64,000 nt of DNA from an uncultured Rhodospirillales bacterium (GTDB lineage Bacteria > Pseudomonadota > Alphaproteobacteria > CACIAM-22H2), in contig CALANV010000013.1 in NCBI GenBank assembly GCA_937926175.1, forward strand, positions 1 to 64,000, given 5' to 3'. The stretch's first letter is position 1. Every line of letters starts with the position of its first letter. Made by a program: the position numbers and the translations under genes. Positions 1-9,647 of this stretch are shown here, piece after piece. The notes under the pieces were generated by a model. The model saw nothing but the letters and a program-made list of their open reading frames with translations. It did no database searches and had not been told where the DNA came from.

Positions 1-244
1 CCGGCGACGCCGGACAGGCCAGGTTGTAGATCTCGTCAACCTCGACATAAAGGGGAAAGGTCACGTCGTGCCGCATGACCTCGAAGTAGGGCGACCCCAT
101 CAGATGGGCGATGTTGTCCTTCGTCCCCGTGAAATAGTTGTCGACGCACAGCACGTCGTGCTTGTCCGCCAGGAGCCGCTCGCACAGATGCGAGCCCAGA
201 AAGCCGGCACCGCCGGTGACGAGAATGCGCTTGCGAGGTCCCAT
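1..244 (-). CDS. UDP-glucuronate decarboxylase-like NAD-dependent epimerase, N-terminal part (runs off left edge)
   Basis: Only the first 81 codons are in the window; the gene continues past base 1. The protein starts [20 protein letters not shown], a Rossmann NAD-binding glycine motif (GGAGFLG, residues 11-17), followed by VDNYFTG and a YNLACPASP segment. That combination is typical of UDP-glucuronate decarboxylase (UXS), which makes UDP-xylose from UDP-glucuronate in the cytoplasm; other extended short-chain sugar-nucleotide epimerases share parts of it. The ATG used is the first one preceding the Rossmann motif. The gene is divergent from a polyprenyl-phosphate sugar transferase, which fits a surface polysaccharide locus extending leftwards. 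Family is sure; exact substrate is inferred from the N-terminus only. Confidence 0.8.
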   Translation of the reverse strand, partial: MGPRKRILVTGGAGFLGSHLCERLLADKHDVLCVDNYFTGTKDNIAHLMGSPYFEVMRHDVTFPLYVEVDEIYNLACPASP

Positions 245-821
245 GGTCTTTCCGTTGGCTGGAGCCCTTTCGTCGTGAACCGGAACGCGGTTCCGGAGGT
301 GAGCGGGCAAGGACCGGCGACCAATCTCTCAGAACGAAGAACAAGTCAACCGGCGCACCTGTCCTACGCGATCATTCCGCATCCGAACGGGCACGATCGA
401 GCCGAAAGGAGAGCGGCGGCCCCCGGCAGCTATTCCGGATACGCCGGTATGCGGGCTCGAAGGCATGGCGCCCCTCGGCCGGACCGAAAGCTCATCGGAT
501 GGATGATTTTCGCTCCCCGTCCGTTATGACCCTGGATCCAATCGCGAGGCGAAGAGCACGCTCGTTCGGCCGCACCTAGCTGCGCCGCCCGGCATTGCGG
601 CGCGAAGGATGGGATGCCGGCACCGGCAGGCCTTGCGACGCACCGACGGCCGGTGCGGTACGACGGCCCGAGGTGGCAACGCGGCACCGTTGGTGACCTT
701 GGCGTTGTGGTGCCGATTCCGATATGCTCGGGCGGTTCCTGGACAGGAAATGAACGGTCCGCTTTCGCCGGGCTGCGGATCCAGGTGAGCATCTGCGCCG
801 CTCCATTCTATTGAACATCTG
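245..821. other. divergent intergenic region of 577 bp
   Basis: Lies between the divergently transcribed UXS-like gene and the sugar phosphotransferase gene, so it must hold promoters for both. The open frames across it are arginine- and proline-rich in all frames, as expected of noncoding GC-rich DNA, and none looks like a protein. No convincing -35/-10 pair, hairpin or RNA gene was recognised. Confidence 0.5.
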
Positions 822-2231
822 ATGGCTCCAAATCGTGTCGCCGCTGCCGACCTCGAGGCATGGGTCTCGGGAGCGCTTCGCATCGCCGACGTCATTATCG
901 TCGTCGTGGCCGCCGTGATCGCGTACTGGATCCGGCACGATACGTACGCCCTCCCCAACCTCTACGTCATGGCGATCCTGGCCGCGGTGGTGCTTACCGC
1001 GAACTACATGCAGATCGCACGGGTGTACGAGTTCAACAATCTGATGCGGCTGACGGCGCAGATTGGGCTCATCGCTATGAGCTGGACCGCGGTGATGCTG
1101 AGCCTCATCGCGCTTGCCTATTTCACGCAGACTTCGATCGCCTTCTCGCGCGCCTTCGCGCTGGGCTGGTTCGCGTTGACGCTCGGCGGCCTCGTTCTCG
1201 CCCGCATCCTGGTCCTGACGCAGATGGAACGCTGGCGTCAGGCCGGCCGATTGACTCTCAACGTTGCGGTCATCGGTGCCGGACCACTCGCCCGTCAGGT
1301 GCTGCAGCATCTGAAGGCCCAGGGCGAGAAGCAGTATCGCATCGTCGGCGTGTTCGACGACCGCGTGAACGACGCCTCCGAGATCGAGGGGTATGCCTTC
1401 CGGGGCACGGTCGACGATCTCGTCCGCTATGTCCGGACACATCCGGTCGACGAGATCGTCGTCGCAGTGTCATGGCAGGAACGCGAATACATCCAGAACA
1501 TCGTCAAGCGACTCAAGGTCGTCCCGACGAACGTCAAACTCTGCCCCGATTATGTCGGATGGGCGCTGCCGGTGCGGCGGTTCCTGCCGCTTGCCGGCAT
1601 ACCGATGCTGGCGGTCCTCGAACGACCGCTGTCGGGCTGGAGCCTCGTCATCAAGGCGCTCGAGGACCGGATTCTCGCGGCCCTGCTGCTGCTCCTCTTC
1701 GCGCCGGTCCTGCTGGCGGTCGCGCTCGCCATCCGCCTCGACAGCCCCGGCCCAATCCTGTTCCGGCAAAAGCGCTATGGCTTCAACAACAATCCGATAA
1801 CGGTCTACAAGTTCCGGACCATGCATGTGTCGGCGGGCGAGGATCCGACGGTGCCGCAGGCGCGGCGGAACGACCCCAGGGTTACCCGGGTCGGCGCCTT
1901 CCTGCGCCGGACGAGCCTGGACGAGCTGCCGCAACTGCTCAACGTCATCAAGGGCGAGATGTCCCTGGTCGGGCCGCGCCCCCATGCCGTCGCCCACAAC
2001 GAGCAATACGCCAAGATCATCGACGATTATCTGAGCCGTCATCGGGTCAAACCCGGGATTACCGGCTGGGCGCAGATCAACGGCCTGCGGGGCGAGACCG
2101 ATACGCCCGAGAAGATGGCCCGACGCGTCCAGTACGACCTGTACTACATCGACAACTGGTCGCTTCTTTTCGACATCAAGATCCTGCTCCTCACGCCCTT
2201 CCTGGGCTTCGTCAACAAGAACGCATACTGA
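822..2231 (+). CDS. undecaprenyl-phosphate sugar phosphotransferase (WcaJ-type)
   Basis: 469 aa, full length for the polyprenyl glycosylphosphotransferase family that loads the first sugar-1-phosphate of an exopolysaccharide repeat onto undecaprenyl phosphate at the inner membrane. The N-terminus has four hydrophobic segments (about 20-36, 47-64, 81-101, 111-133), then a CoA-binding-like Rossmann domain with GAGPLARQ (152-159). A fifth hydrophobic segment (about 283-304) leads into the bacterial sugar transferase domain. Conserved catalytic-domain motifs are visible: YKFRTM (329-334), [10 protein letters not shown] (363-372) and GPRPH (384-388), ending with the usual [13 protein letters not shown] stretch. 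Glucose is the common substrate of this architecture, but galactose cannot be excluded. The neighbouring UXS-like gene supports a polysaccharide role. No clear ribosome binding site precedes the ATG. Confidence 0.9.
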   Translation: MAPNRVAAADLEAWVSGALRIADVIIVVVAAVIAYWIRHDTYALPNLYVMAILAAVVLTANYMQIARVYEFNNLMRLTAQIGLIAMSWTAVMLSLIALAYFTQTSIAFSRAFALGWFALTLGGLVLARILVLTQMERWRQAGRLTLNVAVIGAGPLARQVLQHLKAQGEKQYRIVGVFDDRVNDASEIEGYAFRGTVDDLVRYVRTHPVDEIVVAVSWQEREYIQNIVKRLKVVPTNVKLCPDYVGWALPVRRFLPLAGIPMLAVLERPLSGWSLVIKALEDRILAALLLLLFAPVLLAVALAIRLDSPGPILFRQKRYGFNNNPITVYKFRTMHVSAGEDPTVPQARRNDPRVTRVGAFLRRTSLDELPQLLNVIKGEMSLVGPRPHAVAHNEQYAKIIDDYLSRHRVKPGITGWAQINGLRGETDTPEKMARRVQYDLYYIDNWSLLFDIKILLLTPFLGFVNKNAY

Positions 2232-2372
2232 CCGGCGGCCGGCGCGGCAAACGCCGATACCGGGCCGGAGGCGCGGCGGGATCGGGCGCGCCGACGGGCG
2301 TTCATATGGTTTGGCACCCAGTTTCGGGCTCTTATTCACCGAAAAGAAAGCCGCTCCGGCGGGGACAAGTTC

Positions 2373-2830
2373 ATGCGGGCACGTCCAGACGACCGGCTCC
2401 CCACGCAGGAGGCGCTGCTGCTCGACTATGATGCGGGCTGGATCGTCACCGCACCGGACGCCACGCCGACCACGTCCATCTGTCGAAGCTGAAGCCGTAC
2501 AACCGACGCGAACACCATCTTCGCATCGCCCGGAACACGGTCGAAGGCCTAATCCGCGCCCATGACGGTCAGCTCTTTCCGCTGTCGAACGCCGATCTGG
2601 TCTTGGTCTGCAAGGACACCGCGCCGGCCGAAGTCGACAACGTCGTCGTGATGCTTCGCTATCTCTTCAGCGAAGCCCCGTTCATCCAATCGCGCGTCAT
2701 TCTTTGCCGCCGTGACAACGAAGACGTCATCCGCATCGGGCGGGCCTGCGGCATCACGCTGTGCCAAAGGCCGCCACGTCGACGCGTTGTACGCTGCCGC
2801 CAGGAAATCGAATCCCGGGCTGGCCCGGCA
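2373..2830 (+). pseudogene. frameshifted remnant of an uncharacterised protein
   Basis: An ATG-initiated frame (MRARPDDRLPTQEALL...) stops at 2490-2492, but protein-like sequence resumes in a different frame near 2467. This reads VHLSKLKPYNRREHHLR, then AHDGQLFPLSNADLVLVCKD and VVMLRYLFSEAPF, ending near 2765. A possible third piece, GRHVDALYAAARKSNPG, follows in the first frame from 2769. The pieces have the composition of a real soluble protein, quite unlike the arginine-rich shadow frames around them. I have a weak memory of similar hypothetical proteins in Rhodospirillales but cannot name a domain. The remnant abuts the convergent regA end. Most likely a decayed gene; sequencing error is the alternative. 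Confidence 0.55.
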
Positions 2831-2854
2831 ATCCGCGCAACTGACGCGCGACCG

Positions 2855-3406
2855 TCACTCGCGCGGCGCGTGCTTGGCCAGGATGCGCTGCAGCGTCCGG
2901 CGATGCATGTTGAGCCGCCGCGCCGTCTCCGACACGTTCCGGTCACACTGCTCGTACACCCGCTGAATGTGCTCCCAGCGGACCCTGTCTGCGGACATCG
3001 GATGTTCGGGCGGCGGCGGCAACGGACGGTCCTGCGTCAGTAGTGCCGCCTCGATGGCGTCCGCATCGGCTGGTTTGGGCAGATAGTCGATCGCGCCTGC
3101 CTTCATCGCGGCGACTGCGGTCGCGATATTGCCGTAGCCGGTCAGCACGATGATGCGCGCCGTCGGCGCCACTTCGCGCAGTGCCTGGACGACGTTCAAC
3201 CCGCTTCCGTCACCCAGTCGCAGATCGACGACCGCGTAGTCGGGCGGCGATCCCCGTGCGGCAGCGATGCCGGCAGCGACGCTGTCGGCGACAGATACGG
3301 TAAAGCCCCGTCGCTCCATGGCACGAGCGAGGCGCTGTCCGAAGATCTCGTCGTCATCGACGATCAGAAGACGTTTTTGCGTCTGTCCGGCAGTTGGAGC
3401 GTTCAT
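2855..3406 (-). CDS. regA: RegA/PrrA/ActR-type response regulator
   Basis: 183 aa, the length of RegA-family regulators. The receiver domain (11-125) has the acidic cluster DDD (17-19), the phosphoacceptor Asp61 in VVDLRLGDGSG, Thr89 and Lys111. A proline-rich linker (about 126-136) leads to a Fis-type helix-turn-helix (about 146-180) with the highly conserved NVSETARRLNMHRRTLQRIL segment that marks this family. RegA binds DNA to control redox-responsive genes (respiration, carbon and nitrogen fixation, in phototrophs photosynthesis); the target set here is unknown. The start ATG overlaps the regB stop by 4 bases (ATGA), so the pair is translationally coupled. Confidence 0.93.
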   Translation of the reverse strand: MNAPTAGQTQKRLLIVDDDEIFGQRLARAMERRGFTVSVADSVAAGIAAARGSPPDYAVVDLRLGDGSGLNVVQALREVAPTARIIVLTGYGNIATAVAAMKAGAIDYLPKPADADAIEAALLTQDRPLPPPPEHPMSADRVRWEHIQRVYEQCDRNVSETARRLNMHRRTLQRILAKHAPRE

Positions 3407-4728
3407 TGTGCAGCCTCGGCGGAACGAACGTACTCGGGTGAAACGGCGATGCGCGCCCGCGGCCAGGTGATGCGGACGATCGCGCCGCCTTCGGATTGGT
3501 TGCCGGCTTCGATGTTGCCGCCGGTCCGTTCGAGCAGTGTCTTGGCGATGAAGATTCCCAGCCCCATGTGCTCGCCCTCGGCATTGCGAGACGACAGATA
3601 CGGCTCGCCGAGGCGATCGAGGATCGCCGGCGCAAAGCCCGGACCGTCATCGGAAATCGAAACCTCCACGTTCGCCTTGTCCCAGCTCGTGCGGACCTCG
3701 ACGCGGCTGCGTGCGAACTGGACCGCGTTCTCGACGAATGCGCCAAGGCCATGGACGATCTCGGGCTGGTGCGCCACGTATGGTTCATCGCCGTCATCGG
3801 AGCCGGCTGCGACGAAGTCGATGGACACCGGGTCGCGCCGAAATGGAGCTGCCGCCGCCTGGACGAGCGCCGATACCGGCAGCACCGCGAACGGCGAATT
3901 TTCGTCCGCTTCGGGCCGTGCGGCAAGCCGGGCCAGAATGTCGCGGCACCGGCCCGCCTCGGCGACCAGAAGTGCGGCATCCTCGGCAAGCGGGCTGTCC
4001 TTGGGGAGATCGCGCGCAATCTCGCGGGCGATGACGGCAATGGTGCCCAGCGGCGTACCGAGTTCGTGCGCGGCCGCGGCGGCAAGAGCACCAAGTGCGG
4101 ACAGTCGCTGTTCGCGTGCGAGCGCCGCCTGTGACGCCGCGAGCGCGTCCGACATGCGTCGCGCCTCGACGGCGACGCTGCCGATGTACAAGGCAAGAAA
4201 AATCATACTGATCGTCGACGCCGCCCATAGCCCTGCCACGTAGAGCCATGGGAACGTCAAACCGCCGCCGGGCCAAGGCAGCGGCTCGTACCACAATGCG
4301 AGAGTCGTGACGCAGGCGATGCCGAGCCCGCACAGGACGATCGTGCTGTTGCGCGACAACACCGTCGCCGAGATCGCGATCGGGGCGAGCAGCATGACGG
4401 CGAAGGGATTGGTCAGGCCGCCCGTGAAGTGAAGCAGGACGCCGAGCTGAACCAGGTCCCAACCGAGCAGCGCGAGCGCGCCGCGGTCGCCGAGACGCGC
4501 GGCCGGCCGATACAACGTCAGGACTAGGTTGAGCACCGCCGATGCGCCGATCGCCGCAAGCGTCGGGTTGAGCGGCAACTCGAATCCGAAGCCGAACTGG
4601 ACCGCCATGAGCGTGACCAGCTGACCGGCGATGGCGAGCCACCGGATGAGGACGAGCGTGCGGAGCCGAACGCGACCGAGCGTTCCGCTCCACTCGGCCG
4701 GGCGCATGGGCACCGCCTCGCCCTTCAT
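3403..4728 (-). CDS. regB: RegB/PrrB/ActS-type redox sensor histidine kinase
   Basis: 441 aa from the chosen ATG, which has AGGTGG seven bases upstream; an in-frame ATG 60 bases earlier would place the start almost inside the divergent promoter, so it was not used. Six hydrophobic segments span roughly 25-190. The periplasmic-side GGLTNPF motif (about 103-109), implicated in ubiquinone sensing in RegB, is intact. The phosphorylated His221 lies in ALAAAAAHELGTPLGTI, and the redox-active Cys261 is present in GRCRDIL, equivalent to Cys265 of Rhodobacter RegB. The ATPase domain has NAVQFA and DDGPGF boxes. Unlike Rhodobacter, no senC lies between regB and regA; an SCO1/SenC gene is found about 28 kb away inside the cobalamin cluster. 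Confidence 0.93.
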   Translation of the reverse strand: MKGEAVPMRPAEWSGTLGRVRLRTLVLIRWLAIAGQLVTLMAVQFGFGFELPLNPTLAAIGASAVLNLVLTLYRPAARLGDRGALALLGWDLVQLGVLLHFTGGLTNPFAVMLLAPIAISATVLSRNSTIVLCGLGIACVTTLALWYEPLPWPGGGLTFPWLYVAGLWAASTISMIFLALYIGSVAVEARRMSDALAASQAALAREQRLSALGALAAAAAHELGTPLGTIAVIAREIARDLPKDSPLAEDAALLVAEAGRCRDILARLAARPEADENSPFAVLPVSALVQAAAAPFRRDPVSIDFVAAGSDDGDEPYVAHQPEIVHGLGAFVENAVQFARSRVEVRTSWDKANVEVSISDDGPGFAPAILDRLGEPYLSSRNAEGEHMGLGIFIAKTLLERTGGNIEAGNQSEGGAIVRITWPRARIAVSPEYVRSAEAAQ

Positions 4729-4823
4729 CCCGACGCCACCTGACCCGGTCCGCGCATACGCGGCATTCTTGAAACGCGATGGCGACATCGTCCGTTTGGC
4801 ACCATATACGATAACAAATACCC

Positions 4824-5570
4824 ATGCTCGATCCGGTTATCAAAGTCGAAAACCTGACCAAGCGATTCAAGGACGTGGACGCCGTCCGCGACGTGAGTTT
4901 CAGCGTCAACCAGGGTGTTACGACGGCCCTGCTCGGCGGCAATGGTGCCGGAAAGACCACGACGATCGGCATGCTCCTCGGCCTGATCATTCCGACCTCG
5001 GGCACGATCACCATCCTCGGCGAGGACATGCTCCGTCACCGCCACCGCGTGCTGCCGCGCCTCAACTTCTCGTCCCCCTATGTGGACTTTCCGAGCCGGC
5101 TGAAAGTACGCGAGAATCTGATGGTCTTCGCACAGCTTTACGGCGTCCGCGATGCCGGCAGCCGGATCAGGGAACTCGCCGCCGATCTCGATCTCGGAGA
5201 TCTCCTGGACAAAAAGACCGGCAGCCTGTCCTCGGGTCAGAAGACGCGCGTCAGCTTGGCCAAGGCGCTGCTCAATCAGCCCGAGGTTCTTTTGCTCGAC
5301 GAGCCTACCGCAAGTCTCGACCCGGACACGGCCGACTGGATCCGCACCTATCTCGAGCGCTATCAGCGCGCGACCGGTGCCTCGATCCTGCTCGCCTCGC
5401 ACAACATGGCCGAGGTCGAACGTCTGTGCCGGGACGTGCTGATGATGAAGGACGGACGCATCGTCGATCGCGGCACGCCGGCGGAGCTGCTGTCCCGCTA
5501 TGGACGGGCCAATCTCGAGGACGTGTTTCTCGACATCGCGCGCAGCCGGCGCGCAGAAGCCGCCCAATGA
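4824..5570 (+). CDS. ABC transporter ATP-binding protein (ABC-2 exporter type)
   Basis: 248 aa single nucleotide-binding domain. Walker A GGNGAGKTT (38-46), the signature LSSGQKTR (a serine variant of LSGGQ), Walker B LLLDEPTASLDPD and the switch histidine in LLASHNMAEVERL are all present. The C-terminal LEDVFLDIARS is characteristic of ATPases that pair with ABC-2 family permeases (drug, antibiotic or polysaccharide export). It overlaps the next gene by four bases (ATGA), making a two-gene exporter. It is divergent from regB with about 95 bp between starts, so the promoters probably share that space. Substrate unknown. Confidence 0.9.
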   Translation: MLDPVIKVENLTKRFKDVDAVRDVSFSVNQGVTTALLGGNGAGKTTTIGMLLGLIIPTSGTITILGEDMLRHRHRVLPRLNFSSPYVDFPSRLKVRENLMVFAQLYGVRDAGSRIRELAADLDLGDLLDKKTGSLSSGQKTRVSLAKALLNQPEVLLLDEPTASLDPDTADWIRTYLERYQRATGASILLASHNMAEVERLCRDVLMMKDGRIVDRGTPAELLSRYGRANLEDVFLDIARSRRAEAAQ

Positions 5571-6382
5571 TGGACATCGTGCAGAACACCGGATCGCTTC
5601 GGCGTATCGGTGCCATACTGCTGCGTCATTACTATCTGATGCGGGGCTCGCCGACGCGCATTTTCGATTTGATGTACTGGCCGCTGCTCCAGATGATCGT
5701 CTGGGGCTTCATCACCGTATTCTTCGTGCGGCACTCGTCCTGGCTGGTCCAGGCCAGCGGCGTACTGATCGGCGCCGTGCTGCTGTGGGACGTTCTCGTG
5801 CGCAGCCAGTTCGGCATGACGCTGTCGCTGCTCGAAGAGATGTGGTCGCGGAACCTGGCGAACCTGTTCGTGAGTCCGCTGCGGCCGGTGGAATTCGCGA
5901 TGGCGCTCATGGTCCTGGCCATGCTGCGCTCGTTGCTGGGCGTCGTCCCTGCAGCGCTGCTCGCCATTCCCCTCTTCGCGTACTCGATCTTCGATCTGGG
6001 CCTGCCGCTCGTCGCCTTCTGGGCCGTCCTGCTGATGTTCGGCTGGGGCGTCGGCCTGGTGATCGCGGCAGCTTTGACGCGATTCGGACTGGCGGCCGAA
6101 AGCTATGCCTGGGCTTCCATCTTCATTCTCGCGCCGATCAGCGGCGTCTATTACCCGGTCGACGTCCTGCCCGGCTGGCTGCGGGTAATCGCCTGGGCCA
6201 TGCCGTCGACCTACGTGTTCGAAGGGATGCGCGCCGTGATGATCGACCACGTGTTCCGATGGAATCTGATCGGCCCGGCGCTCGTCCTGAACGCGGTCTA
6301 TATCGCGCTCGGGATCGTGCTGTTCCTCGCCGCCTTCCGCTCGGCCCTCGAGCGCGGCCAACTGCTCCATGCCGGTGAGTAA
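5567..6382 (+). CDS. ABC-2 type transporter permease
   Basis: 271 aa integral membrane protein with about six hydrophobic segments and a cytoplasmic N-terminus. The segment ISGVYYPVDVLPGWLRVI followed by MPSTYVFEGMR is the typical ABC-2 permease C-terminal signature. Start chosen at the ATG overlapping the ATPase stop (a second ATG follows immediately). Partner of the upstream ATPase; together they should form a homodimeric export system. No accessory gene hints at the substrate. Confidence 0.88.
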   Translation: MMDIVQNTGSLRRIGAILLRHYYLMRGSPTRIFDLMYWPLLQMIVWGFITVFFVRHSSWLVQASGVLIGAVLLWDVLVRSQFGMTLSLLEEMWSRNLANLFVSPLRPVEFAMALMVLAMLRSLLGVVPAALLAIPLFAYSIFDLGLPLVAFWAVLLMFGWGVGLVIAAALTRFGLAAESYAWASIFILAPISGVYYPVDVLPGWLRVIAWAMPSTYVFEGMRAVMIDHVFRWNLIGPALVLNAVYIALGIVLFLAAFRSALERGQLLHAGE

Positions 6383-6698
6383 TCGCCGGCCGTTTCCCGA
6401 TTCGGTCGCACGGGCGCCAGTGTCACGATCCGTCGATGGCGCCGGCGTCGCAGCCGTCACCGGTCCGGCTGCCGTCTTCGTGCGCCCCGAACGGGCGGGT
6501 ATCCCTGGAAATCGGGATAGGCGGGCACGTCGAAAGAGTAGGATCGAACTCGACCGGGTCTGCCAGGACCGCAAAATATCGTAATATGCCGTCGGCATGA
6601 TCCAGGGCCGCCTGGCTCCGGGCACCATTCCGGCACACCGTGTACGCATTCGATGCCGATGGAGGGATCCGGCCGGCGCCGCCTGCACGAGGTTCCCC
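6383..6698. other. intergenic region before the CRP-family gene
   Basis: About 316 bp without a supported gene. It contains an AT-richer stretch (AAAATATCGTAATATG, around 6571-6586) that could include a -10 element for the downstream regulator, but no matching -35 is clear. An in-frame ATG at 6597 could extend the regulator by 34 residues; the extension looks noncoding. Confidence 0.35.
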
Positions 6699-7427
6699 AT
6701 GCAGCAGAGACAGACGACGGCCCCTGATCTCAGTCGCGCGGCGCGCGAGCAGCTTCTGCGCCGCAGCTTCATGTTCAGCGACATCGACCCGGACTTGCTG
6801 CAGCAGATCGCCAGTCTCAGCCGTATCCGTCGCCTGGACAAAGGCGCTGTCCTGTTTCAGCAGGGCGACGATGGCGACGCGCTCTACGGCGTCATGGCCG
6901 GCCTCATCTGCATCTCCATTTCGAACGACGCGGGCAAGGAACTTACCATTGCGGTCCTGGAGCCCGGCGACGTCTTCGGCGAAATCGCGCTGCTCGACGG
7001 CCTGTCGCGCAGCGCCAGCGCCTATGCCGCCGAAGACAGCATTCTGCTTGCGATCGAGCGCAGCACGTTCCTGGAACTGTTGGAACGCGAGCCGCGCATC
7101 GCCCGACACGTGATCGAGCTGCTGTGCGAGCGGCTGCGGGCAAACACGGACAAGCTTGGCGAATACGCTTTCATGAGTCTCGGCGCCCGCCTGGCAAAAC
7201 GGTTGCACGCGCTGTCGATCGCCCATGGTCGACGCGGCCCCGACGGCGTGCGTATCGAAGTGAAGTTTTCCCAGACCGACCTCGCCCACATGCTCGGCGC
7301 CACGCGCGAAGCCGTGAACAAGCAGCTGCGTCTGCTCGCAAGCCAGGGATTGATCCAGCTCGATCAGGGTTACATCACCATCAAGGACATGGCGCGGCTC
7401 AGCGCCATGCACCACGAACGCGCCTGA
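6699..7427 (+). CDS. CRP/FNR-family transcriptional regulator
   Basis: 242 aa from an ATG with GAGG upstream. The cyclic-nucleotide-binding fold (about 20-140) carries GDVFGEIALLDGLSRSAS, the phosphate-binding-cassette-like turn, where the arginine that contacts cAMP in CRP is replaced in register by a related RSAS segment. A dimerisation helix and an HTH_Crp winged helix follow (about 150-235) with FSQTDLAHMLGATREAVNKQ, the recognition helix region. There is no N-terminal cysteine cluster, so it is not an iron-sulfur FNR. Ligand unknown. It follows the exporter genes and is near RegBA, but its targets cannot be read from the sequence. Confidence 0.88.
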   Translation: MQQRQTTAPDLSRAAREQLLRRSFMFSDIDPDLLQQIASLSRIRRLDKGAVLFQQGDDGDALYGVMAGLICISISNDAGKELTIAVLEPGDVFGEIALLDGLSRSASAYAAEDSILLAIERSTFLELLEREPRIARHVIELLCERLRANTDKLGEYAFMSLGARLAKRLHALSIAHGRRGPDGVRIEVKFSQTDLAHMLGATREAVNKQLRLLASQGLIQLDQGYITIKDMARLSAMHHERA

Positions 7428-7712
7428 GGCACCGGACCAGTTGCCGCGTCCATCCGCGGCGTCGAGAGCGGAGACGGACATCGGCAACCGCGGACCGGAC
7501 CAGGAAACCGCTCCAGGATTCGTCGGTGCGCGCGCACCATGGACGCTGCCCGGCCTTTCCTTGGCCCGTGACCGACCTGCCGTGATTCAAGTCACGTGGC
7601 ATCCGGATTCCGGGGGTGTGAGCGGCATCCGGCGCGAGCCGTCACTCCACCACCGGTGCACGCAAGACCGAGCTCTGATAGAAACATGCATGAACTGATC
7701 TCATGCGTTGCC

Positions 7713-8610
7713 ATGCGACGGCTGCCCTCTCTCGATTCCCTCCGCGTCTTCGAAGCGGCAGCCCGGCACCTGAGCCTCACCAAGGCGAGCGATGAGCTTC
7801 ACGTCACGCAGAGTGCGCTCAGCCACCGCATTCAGGCGCTCGAGGCCGAACTCGGCGTTGCGCTGTTCCGCCGTTATGCGCGGCGCATCGAGCTGACGCC
7901 GGCCGGCGAGATTCTGGCGGCCGGCGTCCGTCGCGGTCTCGACGAGGTCATGCGCGCCCTTGCCTCGATCGATCCTGCAGGTGCCGCGACGTCACTGACG
8001 ATCAGCGTTCTGCCCTCGTTCGCGACGCGCTGGCTCGTTCCGCGCCTCGGGTGTTTCCGTGCCGAGCATCCGGCGATCGACGTCAGGATCGCCGCCGATC
8101 CGGCGCTGGTCGACCTTCACAAGGGAAATGCCGATCTCGGCATTCGCTTCGGTCGCGGCCGCTATCCGGGCCTCTACACGCAGCTCCTCATGGCCGATGC
8201 GGTCTTTCCCGTCTGCAGCCCGGATTTCCGACGTCGGATGGGCGATCCCGCCAAACCGGAGGACCTGCTGCGCTGCACGCTCCTCCGACGAGGCGGCGGA
8301 AAGCGACGGCAGCGGCGCCGACTGGATCAGCTGGTTCCGGCACGTGGGTGTCCATTACCCCGGCTTAGACGAAGGTCCGCGCTTCAATCAGGCCATCCTC
8401 GCGCTGGAAGCGGCAGCGAGCGGCCTCGGCGTTGCGCTCGCACGCAAGAGTCTCGTCGCTGCTGACCTGGAATCGGGACGGTTGGTGCGGCTGTCGACCG
8501 AGGAGACGCCGACGGTTTTCTCGTATTACATCGTATGTCTGCCGGAACGCGTCGAACGCGGCTCGACGGCGATCTTCATCGAATGGCTGCGCCGCGAGGC
8601 CGGATTCTGA
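7713..8610 (+). pseudogene. GcvA-type LysR-family regulator with an internal frameshift
   Basis: The N-terminal two thirds read in one frame from RRLPSLDSLRVFEAAARHLS (LysR winged helix, residues 2-60, with TQSALSHRIQALEAELG). The substrate-binding domain follows up to DLLRCTLL near base 8287. From about 8288 the family sequence continues only in the +1 frame: DEAAESDGSGADWISWFRHV, then FNQAILALEAAASGLGVAL, ending at 8610. Joined, the product would be about 298 aa, normal for a GcvA-like regulator. The original frame instead runs into an arginine-rich tail to 8465. An ATG 27 bases upstream is an alternative start. Either a true single-base indel or a sequencing error. Confidence 0.8.
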
Positions 8611-8618
8611 CGGCTTGA

Positions 8619-9647
8619 TCAGGCCGTCCTGTTGGTGACGCCGGCCTCGGCGAATGAGGCCATCCCGCTGTGACACGCGACGGCCGCCTTGACGATCGCG
8701 ATCGCGAGAGTTGCTCCCGACGCTTCGCCGAGACGCATGCCGAGATCCAGAAGCGGCGTCTTGCCGATCGCCGCCAACAGTCGCTTGTGGCCGGGCTCGG
8801 CCGACATGTGCGCGACGATACAGTGATCGAGTGCCCGCGGATCCAGCGCATGGAGTACCGCGGCGGCGGCGGTCGTGGCGAAACCGTCGAGAATCACCGG
8901 AATGCGGGCCATACGTGCTGCGATGACGGCACCAGCGATCGCGGCAAGTTCGTGTCCACCGAAGTGGCGCAGAACCTCGAGCGGGTCGGTCAAGGCGGCG
9001 CGATGACGGTCCACCCCGGCCGCGACGGTGGCGATCTTCCGCTCGAGTACCGCTCCGCTCACGCCGGTGCCGGGGCCGGTCCATTCGGCAGCGGTGCCGC
9101 CGAACAACGCGCAGCACAACGCCGCCGCCGCCGTCGTGTTGGCAATGCCCATTTCGCCGAGCGCGAGCAGATCGACGCCGGGCTCCACCGCCATCATCCC
9201 GTAGGCCATGGCCCGGGCGCATTCATCTTCGGTCATCGCCGGTGCGGTCGTGAAGTCGGCCGTCGGATGATCCAGGGCCATCTCATAGACGCGGAGATCA
9301 GCATCCACGGCGCGGCAAAGCTGATTCACCGCGGCCCCGCCGGCGATGAAGTTCTGCACCATCTGCGCGGTCACCTCGACCGGATAGGCCGATACGCCGC
9401 GTGCCGCGACGCCATGGTTGCCAGCAAACACACACGTGCGCGGCCGTTCCACGCGCGGCGGGTGACGCCCCTGCCAGGTCGCGCACCAGATGGCGAGCTC
9501 CTCGAGCCGCCCCAGGCTTCCCGGCGGCTTCGTCAATTGCTGTTGCCGGGCCGCGGCGGCGTCGCCGGCTTCGCGATCGGGATCCGGCAGATGTGGCAGG
9601 ATGTCGCGAATTTCGGCAAACGTTGCAACCGGATGGCGTGCGACCAT
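8619..9647 (-). CDS. cobT: nicotinate-nucleotide--dimethylbenzimidazole phosphoribosyltransferase
   Basis: 342 aa, normal CobT length. It transfers ribose phosphate from nicotinate mononucleotide to the lower-ligand base, giving alpha-ribazole phosphate for nucleotide loop assembly. Seen motifs: [14 protein letters not shown] (N-terminal), [36 protein letters not shown] and [10 protein letters not shown], with the catalytic glutamate region in [10 protein letters not shown] near the C-terminus. The start chosen has AGG about seven bases upstream; a longer frame begins 99 bases earlier but its extension is not CobT-like. Divergent from cobS with no riboswitch in the gap. Its 3' end is 8 bp from the convergent LysR gene end. 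Confidence 0.93.
   Translation of the reverse strand: MVARHPVATFAEIRDILPHLPDPDREAGDAAAARQQQLTKPPGSLGRLEELAIWCATWQGRHPPRVERPRTCVFAGNHGVAARGVSAYPVEVTAQMVQNFIAGGAAVNQLCRAVDADLRVYEMALDHPTADFTTAPAMTEDECARAMAYGMMAVEPGVDLLALGEMGIANTTAAAALCCALFGGTAAEWTGPGTGVSGAVLERKIATVAAGVDRHRAALTDPLEVLRHFGGHELAAIAGAVIAARMARIPVILDGFATTAAAAVLHALDPRALDHCIVAHMSAEPGHKRLLAAIGKTPLLDLGMRLGEASGATLAIAIVKAAVACHSGMASFAEAGVTNRTA

Noticed and set aside
2311..2565. 84-codon frame upstream of the remnant
   Set aside because: Arginine/proline-rich shadow overlapping the remnant in a different frame.
6530..6565. tRNA-like T-arm (GGTCGAGTTCGATCC on the minus strand)
   Set aside because: No matching T-stem, anticodon arm or acceptor stem around it.
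6699..7427. FNR-type oxygen sensor
   Set aside because: CRP/FNR fold is present but there is no N-terminal cysteine cluster for a 4Fe-4S centre.
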